Shown: positions 29,641-37,425, counted from the first letter of the stretch. The stretch: DNA of 41,495 bases from Magnetospirillum sp. (GCA_016212565.1 JACRFY010000089.1:1-41495); one strand, 5' to 3'. Numbers and translations: made by a program. The notes: generated by a model not told the origin, from the sequence alone.

Positions 29641-30258
29641 TCAGACGTCGTCGTCGCCGCTCTTGGGGAGTTTGTGGGACACGCCCTTGTGACAATTGAT
29701 GCAGGTCTTGCCCTCGAGCGCCGCCTCCGGATGCTTGCGCCGCGCGGTGGTGGTCTGCTTCTGGACATTCATCGAGTCGTAGGAATGGCACGACCGGCAT
29801 TCGCGCGAGTCGCTCTGGGTCATGTAGGCCCACACCCGCTCGGCCAGTTCGCCGCGCTTGGCCTCCAGCTTCTCGGGGGTGTCGATGGTTCCCTTGATCT
29901 CGGAGATGATGTCGTTGACGGCAAAGAACTTGCGCACCAGCTTCGGGCCCAGCGCTTTCGGCACGTGGCAATCGGCGCATTGGGCATGAGCGCCGGTGCG
30001 ATTGATGTAATGGATCGAGTCCTTGTACTCGTTGTAGTTCGTCACCATCGAGTGGCAGGAGATACAGAACTCGGTCCTGTTGGTCCACTCGATGGCGGTG
30101 ACGAAGCCGGCCATGGTAAAGATGCCGACCACCACACCGATGGCAAGGATGGCGAATTTACGCCCCCAGGCGATCTTCCCGCCGCCGCGCTTGGAATGCC
30201 GCCCACCGGTATGGTGGGCGGCCCCATCGGCAGCACGATCCTTGCTGTGAGCGGTCAT
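29641..30258 (-). CDS. NapC/NirT-family tetraheme cytochrome c
   Basis: Membrane-anchored quinol-oxidising or quinone-reducing cytochrome that links the quinone pool to periplasmic partners. The 205-residue product has a basic, His-containing cytoplasmic N-terminus, one membrane anchor (about residues 33-55) and four CxxCH haem sites: CISCH, CADCH, CRSCH and CINCH, with spacing as in NapC/NirT/NrfH proteins. ATG at 30258 overlaps the stop of the diheme cytochrome gene (ATGA). No nap, nir or nrf catalytic gene is adjacent, so the partner is probably the diheme protein and/or the nearby sulfide dehydrogenase. Which direction electrons flow is unknown. Confidence 0.9.
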   Translation of the reverse strand: MTAHSKDRAADGAAHHTGGRHSKRGGGKIAWGRKFAILAIGVVVGIFTMAGFVTAIEWTNRTEFCISCHSMVTNYNEYKDSIHYINRTGAHAQCADCHVPKALGPKLVRKFFAVNDIISEIKGTIDTPEKLEAKRGELAERVWAYMTQSDSRECRSCHSYDSMNVQKQTTTARRKHPEAALEGKTCINCHKGVSHKLPKSGDDDV

Positions 30259-30959
30259 TTGGGCAGGGTCTGGGTGTAGGCGACGATGTCGGCGCCAATG
30301 CTGTTGTCGAAGGCGCGCAGCATCGGCATCGACTCGCCGGGCTGGCCGTTGAATGCCTTGTGCAGCATCAGCCACGCATTGTCCGAGGCCTCGCCGAGCG
30401 GCTTGCCGGTCGACACCTTCTTGCCGTCGGTGCCGTGGCAGACGGCGCACAGGGTGTTGTAGTAGACCTCGCCCTTGCCGGCATTGCCCTTGGGCTTGCC
30501 GGTGGCGGCGTCGGCGAACTTGGTCAGGTCGATCTGCTTGGACACGAACAGGGCGAGATCGCCCACGTCCTTGTCGGTCAGCATCTCGGGCGTATAGGCA
30601 TGGGCGGGATTGCGGATGATCTCGGCAATCGCCTTGGGGTCCTTGCCATTGGCACCGGTGATGCCCTTGATGCCGGCTCCGTCGCCGCCCTTGCCGGCGG
30701 CGCCGTCCTTGCCGCGGTAGTCCCAGCCGTGGCAGGCGACGCAGCGCCAGGACTGCTTGGGCGCCTTGCCCGCGGCGGGATACGACGGATGGGTGTTTTC
30801 GGGGCGGTCCTTCTTCACCTCCTTGTACCAGGTGTCGTACAGACGGCCGCCACGAGCGATGGCGGATTCGATTTCGGCGGCCGAAGCCGGCAGGGTGGCC
30901 AAGCCGAAAGCCATCGCCACGGCGATGGTAGCGAGGCGGGTCAGGCGACGCGCGTTCAT
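30255..30959 (-). CDS. Periplasmic diheme cytochrome c
   Basis: A 234-residue secreted protein with signal peptide (residues 1 to about 27) and two haem c sites, CVACHGWDYRG (about residue 74) and CAVCHGTDG (about 172), each within a class I-like cytochrome domain. The segment before the first site (GGRLYDTWYKE...HPSYP) recurs in diheme cytochromes found beside multihaem or sulfur enzymes, but I cannot assign an activity. First gene of a two-gene operon with the tetraheme protein; GAGGGAAC precedes the ATG. It lies downstream of the fccB terminator, so it probably has its own promoter. Confidence 0.85.
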   Translation of the reverse strand: MNARRLTRLATIAVAMAFGLATLPASAAEIESAIARGGRLYDTWYKEVKKDRPENTHPSYPAAGKAPKQSWRCVACHGWDYRGKDGAAGKGGDGAGIKGITGANGKDPKAIAEIIRNPAHAYTPEMLTDKDVGDLALFVSKQIDLTKFADAATGKPKGNAGKGEVYYNTLCAVCHGTDGKKVSTGKPLGEASDNAWLMLHKAFNGQPGESMPMLRAFDNSIGADIVAYTQTLPK

Positions 30960-31114
30960 GTGGACGTGTTCCCTCTAACCTGTCAAGACGGCACCGGGCA
31001 GGTAGGCCCCACCTCGGTTCTCAGTTCGCTAATATGCTTGAAGGGCGATGGACGTTACAAGGCACAAAATGCGATCCCGGTCGGGTAACGGCGAGAACAG
31101 TTTTCCGCACCGCA

Positions 31115-31155
31115 CAAAAAAGCCAACGCCGCCCCCGCAGAACACGGGGACGGCG
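31115..31155 (-). terminator. Rho-independent terminator after fccB
   Basis: On the minus strand CGCCGTCCCCG and CGGGGGCGGCG form an 11-bp stem (one G-U pair), followed by TTGGCTTTTTTG. It lies 28 bp after the fccB stop. Confidence 0.9.
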
Positions 31156-31182
31156 CCAGCAGATTATTGAACTGACGAATTA

Positions 31183-32454
31183 TCAGCCCCAGGTGTCGCG
31201 AGAAATGCTGCTGTACCAGCCTTCCGCAAAGTCGGCTTCCTTCTTGCGGAACTGGTAATTCTGACCCTTGGGGCTGACGCCACCCGAGCCTTTGACACCG
31301 TCGATCTTGCCGCCCTGCACCGCGTAGACCGCGGCGACGGAGATTCCGTAGTCGGGAGCCAGCAGCGAATAGCAGGTGTTGATGGCGGTGAACTCTTCCG
31401 GCTTGGCACCGGCGAGCGACAGCAGGGCGGCGCGGGCCGCCACCTTGGCCTGGCTGGAGGCCGAGTACCCGGACTTCGGCATGGCACCGGCGATGGCGGC
31501 ATCACCGATGACATAGACGTCCTTGGCCTTGGTCGACTCGAAGGTGTTGGGATCGACCGGGCAGAAGCCGCTTTCGTTGGTCAACCCGGCCTTCTCGGCG
31601 ATCATGCCCGCCTTCTGCGGCGGAATGATGTTGGCCACCGCCGGCTTGAACTTGTCGAAGTCGGTCTCGACCACGCCACCCTTGGCGTCGACCTTGGTGA
31701 CCTTGCCGTTCTTCGACGCCGGCACCCACTCGACCATGCCGTCGTAGAGCTTCTCCCAGCCTTCCTTGAACAGGCCGGACTTGGCGAAGTCGTCCTTCGA
31801 ATCGAGGATCAACACCTTCGACTTCGGCTTGTTCTTCTTCAGGTAATAGGCGATCAGGCTGGCGCGCTCGTACGGGCCGGGCGGGCAGCGGAAGGGGTTG
31901 CCGGGGGCCGAGATCAGCACCAGGCCGCCGTCCTTCATCGCCTCGAGCTGCTTGCGCAGCAGCATGGTCTGCGGGCCGGCCTTCCAGGCATGCGGCATCA
32001 GCTCGGACGCCGCCTCGTCGTAACCGGCCAGTGCGCCCCACTTCATGTCGATGCCGGGCGACAGGATCAGCTTGTCGTAGTTGAAGGTGGTGCCGTCGGC
32101 CAGCTTGACCGCCTTGTTGGCGGGGTCGACCGTGGTCACCATGCCCTGGACCACCTTGACGCCGAGAGACGACAGGCCATCGAACTTGCGGTCGATATAG
32201 GCCATGTCCTTCATGCCGGCGATGACGGTGTTGGAGAACGGGCAGGTGTAGTGGCTCTTGGCGGCGTCGATCATCACGACATCGGCCGACGGATCGTAGC
32301 GCTTGGCGTACTTGGCCGCCGTGGCGCCGCCGAAACCGCCGCCGACGACGACGATCTTGGGGCCGCCGGTGCACGAGGACAGGCTGCCGCCCAGCGCCAG
32401 AGCGCCGGTCGCACCCAGCAGGCCATTGAAGGTCCTGCGCGAAATGTTGGTCAT
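31183..32454 (-). CDS. fccB: Flavocytochrome c sulfide dehydrogenase, flavoprotein subunit
   Basis: FAD subunit that oxidises sulfide to sulfur and passes electrons to the cytochrome subunit in the periplasm. The 423-residue precursor has a twin-arginine signal ([13 protein letters not shown]), a dinucleotide fold [16 protein letters not shown] (about residues 35-50), a TCPFSN segment whose cysteine corresponds to the residue that covalently binds FAD in Allochromatium, and cysteines in PFRCPPGP and NTCYSLL matching the redox disulfide pair. The C-terminal [12 protein letters not shown] aligns with the family end. ATG at 32454 follows 13 bp after the fccA stop. A role as SoxF in a Sox system is possible, but no sox genes are seen. 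Confidence 0.93.
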   Translation of the reverse strand: MTNISRRTFNGLLGATGALALGGSLSSCTGGPKIVVVGGGFGGATAAKYAKRYDPSADVVMIDAAKSHYTCPFSNTVIAGMKDMAYIDRKFDGLSSLGVKVVQGMVTTVDPANKAVKLADGTTFNYDKLILSPGIDMKWGALAGYDEAASELMPHAWKAGPQTMLLRKQLEAMKDGGLVLISAPGNPFRCPPGPYERASLIAYYLKKNKPKSKVLILDSKDDFAKSGLFKEGWEKLYDGMVEWVPASKNGKVTKVDAKGGVVETDFDKFKPAVANIIPPQKAGMIAEKAGLTNESGFCPVDPNTFESTKAKDVYVIGDAAIAGAMPKSGYSASSQAKVAARAALLSLAGAKPEEFTAINTCYSLLAPDYGISVAAVYAVQGGKIDGVKGSGGVSPKGQNYQFRKKEADFAEGWYSSISRDTWG

Positions 32455-32467
32455 GAGTCCGCTCCCC

Positions 32468-32773
32468 TTACTTCTTCGCCCGCGACGCATAGAAGGCGGA
32501 AATGGCCTTCAACTGCTCGTCGGAATAGCCCTTGGTGATGCGGTCCATGACCGTGGCTTCCCGCTTGCCGGTCTTATACTCGACCAGGAACTTTTCGAGG
32601 GTGGCGGCATCCTTGCCGATGAAGCTCGGCATCGCGCCGACGCTCTGGCCGTCCGTGCCGTGGCAGCCGCCGCAGGCGTCCGCCATGACGTTCATTTCCG
32701 CAGCCTTGACCGCAGACGGCACCATTGCCGCCAGCGCCAGGCACAAAGGTAGCGCGAAGAGACTCGCTCTCAT
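32468..32773 (-). CDS. fccA: Monohaem cytochrome c subunit of sulfide dehydrogenase
   Basis: A 101-residue secreted cytochrome: signal peptide to about residue 24 (VKA-AE), one haem site CGGCHGTDG (about 34-42) and a likely axial methionine in GAMPSF. It is the short monohaem form of FccA, as opposed to the diheme form of Allochromatium. It precedes fccB by 13 bp, with GGAGGAAA before the ATG. The pair is expected to deliver electrons from sulfide to soluble c-type cytochromes. Confidence 0.9.
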   Translation of the reverse strand: MRASLFALPLCLALAAMVPSAVKAAEMNVMADACGGCHGTDGQSVGAMPSFIGKDAATLEKFLVEYKTGKREATVMDRITKGYSDEQLKAISAFYASRAKK

Positions 32774-32842
32774 GTGCAGTTTCCTCCCTGAAAACGGTTA
32801 TTGTCCCGTTTATATTAGGAGAGGCTATCAGTCGGATGCGGG

Positions 32843-32858
32843 GTTGACAATAGTCAAC
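32843..32858 (-). promoter_or_regulatory. Palindrome in the fccAB promoter region
   Basis: GTTGAC-AATA-GTCAAC is a perfect 6-bp inverted repeat about 70-85 bp upstream of the fccA ATG, with an AT-rich TAATATAAA between it and the gene that could be a -10 region. It could be an operator for a sulfide-responsive regulator; the regulator is not identified. Confidence 0.45.
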
Positions 32859-32919
32859 TCCGCTCGCGGCAGACAGGGCGGCGAGGCGGCGGGTTTCCGG
32901 AGGGGAAGGCGGGCTGGAA

Positions 32920-33288
32920 TCAGCCGGTGGTGGTCTTGCCTCCCACCGACTTCCAGCCGATGAGTCCACCCTGCATGCGGTGGATCGGAGCGTCGAAGCC
33001 CGCGGTTGCCAGCCGGATGGCGGCCATGCCGCACCGGGATCCCGAGCGGCAATGGATCACCAGCTTGCGCCCCTTGAGGGCGGGCAGGCGGGCGGGGTCG
33101 AAGGCCGACAGCGGCACGCTGGTGGCGCCGGGAATGTGTTCGGCCTCGAACTCCCGCGCTTCGCGGACATCGACCAGGACCGCTTCGCCGGAGGCGACCC
33201 AGCCCTTGATCACCGCCGCCTCGACGACGCTGACGTTCTCGGGTTGCGGTGGGGCGGCGAACAGGGGGCCGAAGACTCGGTTGAACAT
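32920..33288 (-). CDS. Rhodanese-domain protein
   Basis: Single-domain sulfurtransferase of 122 residues. The active loop reads HCRSGSRC with catalytic Cys at about 82, preceded by VLVDVREAREFEAEHIPGA, and a C-terminal GGLIGWK block, all typical. No signal peptide is clear, although the N-terminal 20 residues are hydrophobic in part. It lies just upstream of fccAB on the same strand, 146 bp apart, and may handle persulfide sulfur produced by sulfide oxidation. Confidence 0.88.
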   Translation of the reverse strand: MFNRVFGPLFAAPPQPENVSVVEAAVIKGWVASGEAVLVDVREAREFEAEHIPGATSVPLSAFDPARLPALKGRKLVIHCRSGSRCGMAAIRLATAGFDAPIHRMQGGLIGWKSVGGKTTTG

Positions 33289-33367
33289 GGAAGCGGACCT
33301 GTGCGGTTACTTTAGACGTCTCTGATATAATAATCGAGCGACGTCGCGCAAGGCCCAAATCGGGATA

Positions 33368-33766
33368 TCATCGCTCCGACAGGAACCCCTTCGCCTCGGC
33401 GAGGAGAAGGATGTGGCGCTTGGTCCAGTCGGACATGCGCTCGAACATGTCGGCACCGAAGCCGAATTCGCGGGCGTAGTGACGCAGCATGTCGACTTCG
33501 AAGGCATGAATGACGCGGTCGGAATAGGCAACGGCGAACAGTTCGAGCATTACCGCGACGCGGCTTTCGTGGCTGTCGAACAGGCCGGGATCGAGCGGTT
33601 TGTGGAAATCCTCCTCGGTCACCTGGTCCTTGACGCCCAGGTGGTGTTCCAGTGCGGCAAGGATGGACTGCTCTTCCTCGCGGATGCGGTGGTCGGCAAC
33701 CATCATGCGATAGGCCATGACCACCAGTTGGCACTTCTGTGCCGTATTGAGGTGCCGAAAGAACAT
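33368..33766 (-). CDS. TerB-like protein
   Basis: A 132-residue helical cytosolic protein. The MMVADHRIREEEQSILAALEHHLG segment fits the TerB-like (tellurite resistance B) fold, in which an acidic pair after a hydrophobic helix forms a metal-binding site. No other ter genes are nearby, and many genomes carry such single TerB-like genes of unknown role. It sits between the rhodanese and the metalloprotease genes on the same strand, 79 bp and 109 bp away. Confidence 0.65.
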   Translation of the reverse strand: MFFRHLNTAQKCQLVVMAYRMMVADHRIREEEQSILAALEHHLGVKDQVTEEDFHKPLDPGLFDSHESRVAVMLELFAVAYSDRVIHAFEVDMLRHYAREFGFGADMFERMSDWTKRHILLLAEAKGFLSER

Positions 33767-33875
33767 TGTTTCCCCCTGCGGTGTTGCGCGCGATTACCAT
33801 ACACCCAATGCCGGACCGGCGGAGGACAAACCGGTCGGTGTCGATTGTTGCGCGACAGGTCCGCTGCGCCTCCGC

Positions 33876-34766
33876 CTACTTCGCCGCCTCGAACAGCGGG
33901 GTCGGCGGATTGTAGTCCATGAACATCTTGCGCAGCGTGTCCAGCTCCGCCGGTTTCAGGCCCACCGCTTTGGCCGAGAACGAGCCCGGATCGGGGGTGT
34001 GGAACAGGTAGGCCTGGCCCTCGTTGACCATCATTTCCGCGTTGTTGGTGTCGTAGGACCGGTCGCCGAGGAATTTTACGAAGGCCTGGCGTTGGTCGGG
34101 GCTGAGGGCAAAGCGCCAGAACTGGCGGCAATAATCGGTGTAGTATTTGTTGGCGTAATATTCGCCGTGCGACAGCTCGTGACGCAGGATGGTGGTGCGG
34201 GCCGCGGCGGTGATGTGCAGGGTGCGGCCCTCGCCGATCGGCTGGGCCTGTTCCTGGGGGATCGACAGGATCACCCGGTCGGGGGCGATCAACTGGTAGA
34301 AGCCGAACTTTTCGCCCATGTAGCCGGACGACAGCAGGTAATCGCGCAGTGCCGCCTCGCCGGCGGTGGGCGACAGGCGGCTGTAGTCGAGCAGGTTGAA
34401 GAACGTCACCAGTTCGCTGACGCGGAAATCGTTGCCCAGGGCGAAGGTGTACGGCGTGCGCCCCACCGTCTTGATGTAGGCCGACAGCTCTTCGGTGGTC
34501 AGCACCCGGTCGCGCGGCACGCCCATGCGCTCGACCAGGGCGACGATGCGGTTGAACATGTCGGCCTGCTCGCCCAGGGTGGGAAAGTCGAGCAGCAGGA
34601 TCCTGGGGTTGCCGTCCCACTGGAACAGCTTCAGGTGCGGGGCCTTGTTGGCGAGGATCTGCCGATACGAGGCCACCTCCGGTTCCGGAATGCCCGCGGC
34701 TCCCGCCGATTCGGCCACCAGGCTCATGCCGACCGCCAGGGCCGCCATCACCGACCGCAACCGCAT
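33876..34766 (-). CDS. Secreted HELSH metalloprotease-like protein
   Basis: A 296-residue precursor with a signal peptide (residues 1 to about 24, AGA-AG). The mature protein has TTILRHELSHGEYYANKYY at about residues 186-204, an HExxH zinc-protease motif followed by EYYAN, in which Glu could be the third ligand. The rest (LLDFPTLGEQADMF, FYQLIAPDRVILSIPQ) is not a family I can name. ATG at 34766 follows GAGGAACG. It stands alone between the TerB-like gene and yacG. A periplasmic protein- or peptide-processing role is inferred from the motif only. Confidence 0.75.
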   Translation of the reverse strand: MRLRSVMAALAVGMSLVAESAGAAGIPEPEVASYRQILANKAPHLKLFQWDGNPRILLLDFPTLGEQADMFNRIVALVERMGVPRDRVLTTEELSAYIKTVGRTPYTFALGNDFRVSELVTFFNLLDYSRLSPTAGEAALRDYLLSSGYMGEKFGFYQLIAPDRVILSIPQEQAQPIGEGRTLHITAAARTTILRHELSHGEYYANKYYTDYCRQFWRFALSPDQRQAFVKFLGDRSYDTNNAEMMVNEGQAYLFHTPDPGSFSAKAVGLKPAELDTLRKMFMDYNPPTPLFEAAK

Positions 34767-34845
34767 CGTTCCTCTCCTCGGCACGCCACAGCAGCGGCCA
34801 TGATCGCCCGATGCGCGGGGCGGAGCAACAAAAACGGTGGGCCGG

Positions 34846-35022
34846 CTACTCCGGTTGAGGGGCGTCCTCGTCGTCCGGAGGCTCGTTGGTCTCGACGCGG
34901 TAGACGCCGCCGAGCCAGCGGTGCAGGTCGACGTCGGCGCAGCGTTTCGAGCAGAACGGACGGTACGTTTCGACTGCGGCCGGTTGGCCGCAGACCGGAC
35001 AGGGCTTGGCGGCACGGGTCAT
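34846..35022 (-). CDS. yacG: Zinc-binding DNA gyrase inhibitor YacG
   Basis: YacG is a small four-cysteine zinc protein; in E. coli it binds GyrB and inhibits gyrase. The 58-residue product has CPVCG (residues 8-12) and CSKRC (residues 24-28), then the conserved DLHRWLGGVYRVE, followed by an acidic tail. ATG at 35022 overlaps the stop of the RNase G-like gene (ATGA). It is the last gene of the maf-RNase-yacG set. Confidence 0.92.
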   Translation of the reverse strand: MTRAAKPCPVCGQPAAVETYRPFCSKRCADVDLHRWLGGVYRVETNEPPDDEDAPQPE

Positions 35023-36146
35023 GGCTGCTCCTCGATCATCACGTCGTCGCGGGCGCGGGCGTTGTCGCTGCGGATCGCCACCGGACGGCCGACGCGGGAT
35101 TCGGCGGCGGCCATCGCCTCGCCCATGGCCGCCAGCGCTGCCGCCACCGCGGGGGCGACCACCAGGGTCAACGCCTTGCCGGGACGATGGGCGGCCTCGG
35201 CGACCACGCTGCGCATGGCCCGATGCGCCACCGCGCGCGCCGTCGGCCGCAGGGCGGTTTCGCTGGTCAGTTCGGCCAGCGACGGGCCGCGGCGCTCGCG
35301 GACCAGTTCGATCAGGCCGAGATGGGTGACGCCGTGAACGTGGACGGCAACCGGATCGAACGCCGTCGCCCGCTTCAGCGCATCGGACAGCTTGTAGAGG
35401 GCGCCGCGATAGGCGGCGGAGACGAAGTCGATCACCACCTGTCCGCCGATGGCGCGCAGGCGGAGCTGGCGGGCGATCTCGTCCACCGCGCGGCGATTGA
35501 CGGCATCGGTGGCGTCGCGGCCGGTATCGACGTCGATGGCGGTCAGCGCCCGGGTCGGCTCGATGCTGATCCGTCCGCCGCCGGGCAGGAGGACGGTGGG
35601 GGCGAGGGCCTGCTCGACGGCCTCGGCGACCTCGTGGCGCTCGAACACCGCGCCGCTGCGGTGGTGCTGGATGCGGTCGCCGAAGCGGGAGCGGGCGGCG
35701 GCGAAGGTGGCGCCGTCGTCGATCCACACCGCGGCAACCTCGGGATTGGCGGCCAGCATCCGCTCCAGCGGGTCGGGGCGCCACAGCAGCGCCGGCGCCT
35801 TCGCCTTCTCGGCGGCGCGCTCGATGGCGACGCGGAGGGCCGGGTCGTCGATCTTGGCCTTGTGAAGGATCGCTCCCTTGCCCGGCCAGGCGTCGGCGCG
35901 CACCTGGACCCGGATGTCCTGGCCCTGGACCCGGCCGCTGGCGCCGTCGAGCAGGCCGGGCCGTTCCTGGCCGATGTCGACGAAGGTGGCGTTGAGGCGC
36001 GGCACCGCCTCGACGACCCGGCCGAGGATCACCGCGCCCGCCAGCAGCTCCGGCCGGTCGAGGGCCAGCTCGGTCAGGATGCCGTCTTCGACCAGGGCCA
36101 GCCGCGACTCGCCCGGGCCCCATTCATAGAGGATTTCCACCGCCAT
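35019..36146 (-). CDS. Short RNase E/G-family ribonuclease
   Basis: Endoribonuclease of the RNase E/G family. The 375-residue product has the N-terminal RNase H/S1-like region (GRVVEAVPRLNATFVDIGQERPGLL) and the two catalytic Mg-binding aspartates in LTAIDVDTGR (about residue 224) and GGQVVIDFVSA (about 258). After GLIELVRERRGPSLAEL, where RNase E and G have the zinc-link CPxCxG, this protein has TSETALRP and no cysteines, so the canonical zinc-linked dimer cannot form. The start at 36146 overlaps the maf 3' end by 23 bp. It is shorter than E. coli RNase G (489 residues); such short forms are known in alphaproteobacteria. Confidence 0.88.
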   Translation of the reverse strand: MAVEILYEWGPGESRLALVEDGILTELALDRPELLAGAVILGRVVEAVPRLNATFVDIGQERPGLLDGASGRVQGQDIRVQVRADAWPGKGAILHKAKIDDPALRVAIERAAEKAKAPALLWRPDPLERMLAANPEVAAVWIDDGATFAAARSRFGDRIQHHRSGAVFERHEVAEAVEQALAPTVLLPGGGRISIEPTRALTAIDVDTGRDATDAVNRRAVDEIARQLRLRAIGGQVVIDFVSAAYRGALYKLSDALKRATAFDPVAVHVHGVTHLGLIELVRERRGPSLAELTSETALRPTARAVAHRAMRSVVAEAAHRPGKALTLVVAPAVAAALAAMGEAMAAAESRVGRPVAIRSDNARARDDVMIEEQP

Positions 36147-36732
36147 CGATCACCCCTGCGCCATGGAGCAAGTTTCCGGTCTCGAACAACGGCAGGCCGA
36201 CCACATTGGAGTACGACCCCGACAGGGCGCGCACGAACAGCGCCGCCCGTCCCTGGATGGCATAGCCGCCGGCCTTGCCGTGCCATTCCCCCGAGGCGAG
36301 GTAGGTGGCGATCTCCGTATCGTCGAGGCGTTTGAAGGTGACGACGGTGGTGACCAGCCGCGTCAGGGCCTTGCCCTCGGCGGTCAGCAGGCAGACGCCG
36401 CCGAGGACGCGATGGCGGCGGCCCGACAGCAGGCGCAGGCAGGCCCGCGCGGTGCGCTCGTCCTCGGCCTTGGGCAGGATGCGCCGCCCGCAGGCGACCA
36501 CGGTGTCGGCGGCCAGGATCGCCGCCCCGGGATGGCGGATCGCCACCGCACGCGCCTTGGCCTCGGCGAGGCGCGCGGCGTGCGGCACCGGCAGTTCGCC
36601 CTTGGCCGGGCTCTCGTCGACCGCGGCCGGGTCGACGGCCCCGGGGATCAGGCCGATCTGGGCCAACAGGTCGAGACGCCGCGGCGAGGCGGAGGCGAGG
36701 ATCAGATCGGGGAGGGTATGGAGGGTGGTCAT
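36124..36732 (-). CDS. maf: Maf-family nucleotide pyrophosphatase
   Basis: House-cleaning enzyme that hydrolyses non-canonical or modified NTPs (dTTP/UTP-type or m7GTP-type). The 202-residue product begins with LILASASPRRLDLLAQIG (residues 9-26), carries VDESP, LAADTVVACGRRILPKAED, and EWHGKAGGYAIQGRAALFV, all conserved. ATG at 36732 is supported by GGAC upstream and the start of homology; an upstream extension overlaps ccdA promoter sequence and looks spurious. It is the first gene of a minus-strand operon with the RNase and yacG; infA, which normally precedes it in related genomes, is absent. Confidence 0.94.
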   Translation of the reverse strand: MTTLHTLPDLILASASPRRLDLLAQIGLIPGAVDPAAVDESPAKGELPVPHAARLAEAKARAVAIRHPGAAILAADTVVACGRRILPKAEDERTARACLRLLSGRRHRVLGGVCLLTAEGKALTRLVTTVVTFKRLDDTEIATYLASGEWHGKAGGYAIQGRAALFVRALSGSYSNVVGLPLFETGNLLHGAGVIDGGGNPL

Positions 36733-36812
36733 GGCGGTTGTTTTGTCCTGCCCGGCGGCGACTTGCAACCCCCAACCGCGTCGCAGCCCTCGGTGCCGGC
36801 CGATGGGGCATC

Positions 36813-36848
36813 TTGACATGCGCATGAACGTGCGCACATTTATGCGCA
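36813..36848 (+). promoter_or_regulatory. ccdAB promoter with three phased TGCGCA operators
   Basis: A consensus -35 box TTGACA (36813-36818) is followed by TGCGCA palindromes at 36819, 36831 and 36843, each exactly 12 bp after the last; an AT-rich CATTTAT between the second and third fits a -10 box. The ATG of ccdA is 26 bp further on. In the F plasmid, CcdA binds repeated 6-bp palindromes (GTATAC) in its own promoter, so this is very likely the CcdAB autorepression operator. Confidence 0.75.
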
Positions 36849-36873
36849 AGAGCACCGTCGGGGGCGATTTGAC

Positions 36874-37131
36874 ATGTCGAGGCGTACGGAACTGGCCTTT
36901 GGCGTCGACGGACCCAAGCGCGCCACCAATCTTTCGCTCAATGAAGGGCTGCTGGAGCAAGCGCGACAGTTAAAAATCAACATTTCGCGAGCCTGCGAGC
37001 TGGGATTGCAGATGCAGATCGCCGAAATCCAAGCCCAGCGATGGCGGGAGGAAAATAAGGACGCCATCGCGTCGTCGAATTACTTTGTCGAACGGCACGG
37101 ATTGCCGCTGGCTAAGTTCCGGAAGTTCTGA
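36874..37131 (+). CDS. ccdA: CcdA-type antitoxin
   Basis: Antitoxin that neutralises CcdB and, with it, represses the operon. The 85-residue product has an N-terminal ribbon-helix-helix DNA-binding half (ATNLSLNEGLLEQARQL, about residues 17-33) and a charged, flexible C-terminus that wraps the toxin (AIASSNYFVERHGLPLAKFR). ATG at 36874 is preceded by GGGGG about 9 bp upstream. The stop directly abuts the ccdB ATG. The module lies on the plus strand between minus-strand housekeeping genes, which suggests insertion. Confidence 0.92.
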   Translation: MSRRTELAFGVDGPKRATNLSLNEGLLEQARQLKINISRACELGLQMQIAEIQAQRWREENKDAIASSNYFVERHGLPLAKFRKF

Positions 37132-37425
37132 ATGGCGCAGTTCGACGTCTATTCCTATGGGGTCGGTTTCCTGATGGACGTTCAGGCCGACCTGATGGAC
37201 GGCCTGAATTCGCGCCTCGCCGTCCCCTTGCTGCCGATCGAGGAGGCCCCGAAACCGGCCAATCGCCTCAACCCCGTCTTCACCATCGGCGGGGCGCGCT
37301 ACGTGATGGGCACACAGTTCATGGCCGCGGTCCCGGTGGCGGAACTGGTCGAAAAGCGTGGCTCGCTCGCCCATCGACGGCACGACATCAAGGCCGCCAT
37401 CGACATGATCTTCGACGGCTTTTGA
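37132..37425 (+). CDS. ccdB: CcdB-type gyrase toxin
   Basis: Toxin family that poisons GyrA. The 97-residue protein aligns along its length with plasmid CcdB (101 residues): DVYSYGVGFLMDVQADLMD, RLAVPLLP, LNPVFTIGGARYVMGTQFMAAVPV, and HRRHDIKAAIDMIF. The C-terminal three residues, WGI in F-plasmid CcdB and essential for gyrase poisoning, are DGF here, so the Trp is replaced by Asp. It may be inactive against gyrase or use an altered contact. It ends only 3 bp before the convergent phosphatase gene. Confidence 0.92.
   Translation: MAQFDVYSYGVGFLMDVQADLMDGLNSRLAVPLLPIEEAPKPANRLNPVFTIGGARYVMGTQFMAAVPVAELVEKRGSLAHRRHDIKAAIDMIFDGF

Noticed and set aside
34767-34845. Possible tRNA gene between the metalloprotease and yacG
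   Set aside because: No cloverleaf, T-loop GTTCRA or CCA-proximal stem could be found in this 79-bp spacer.
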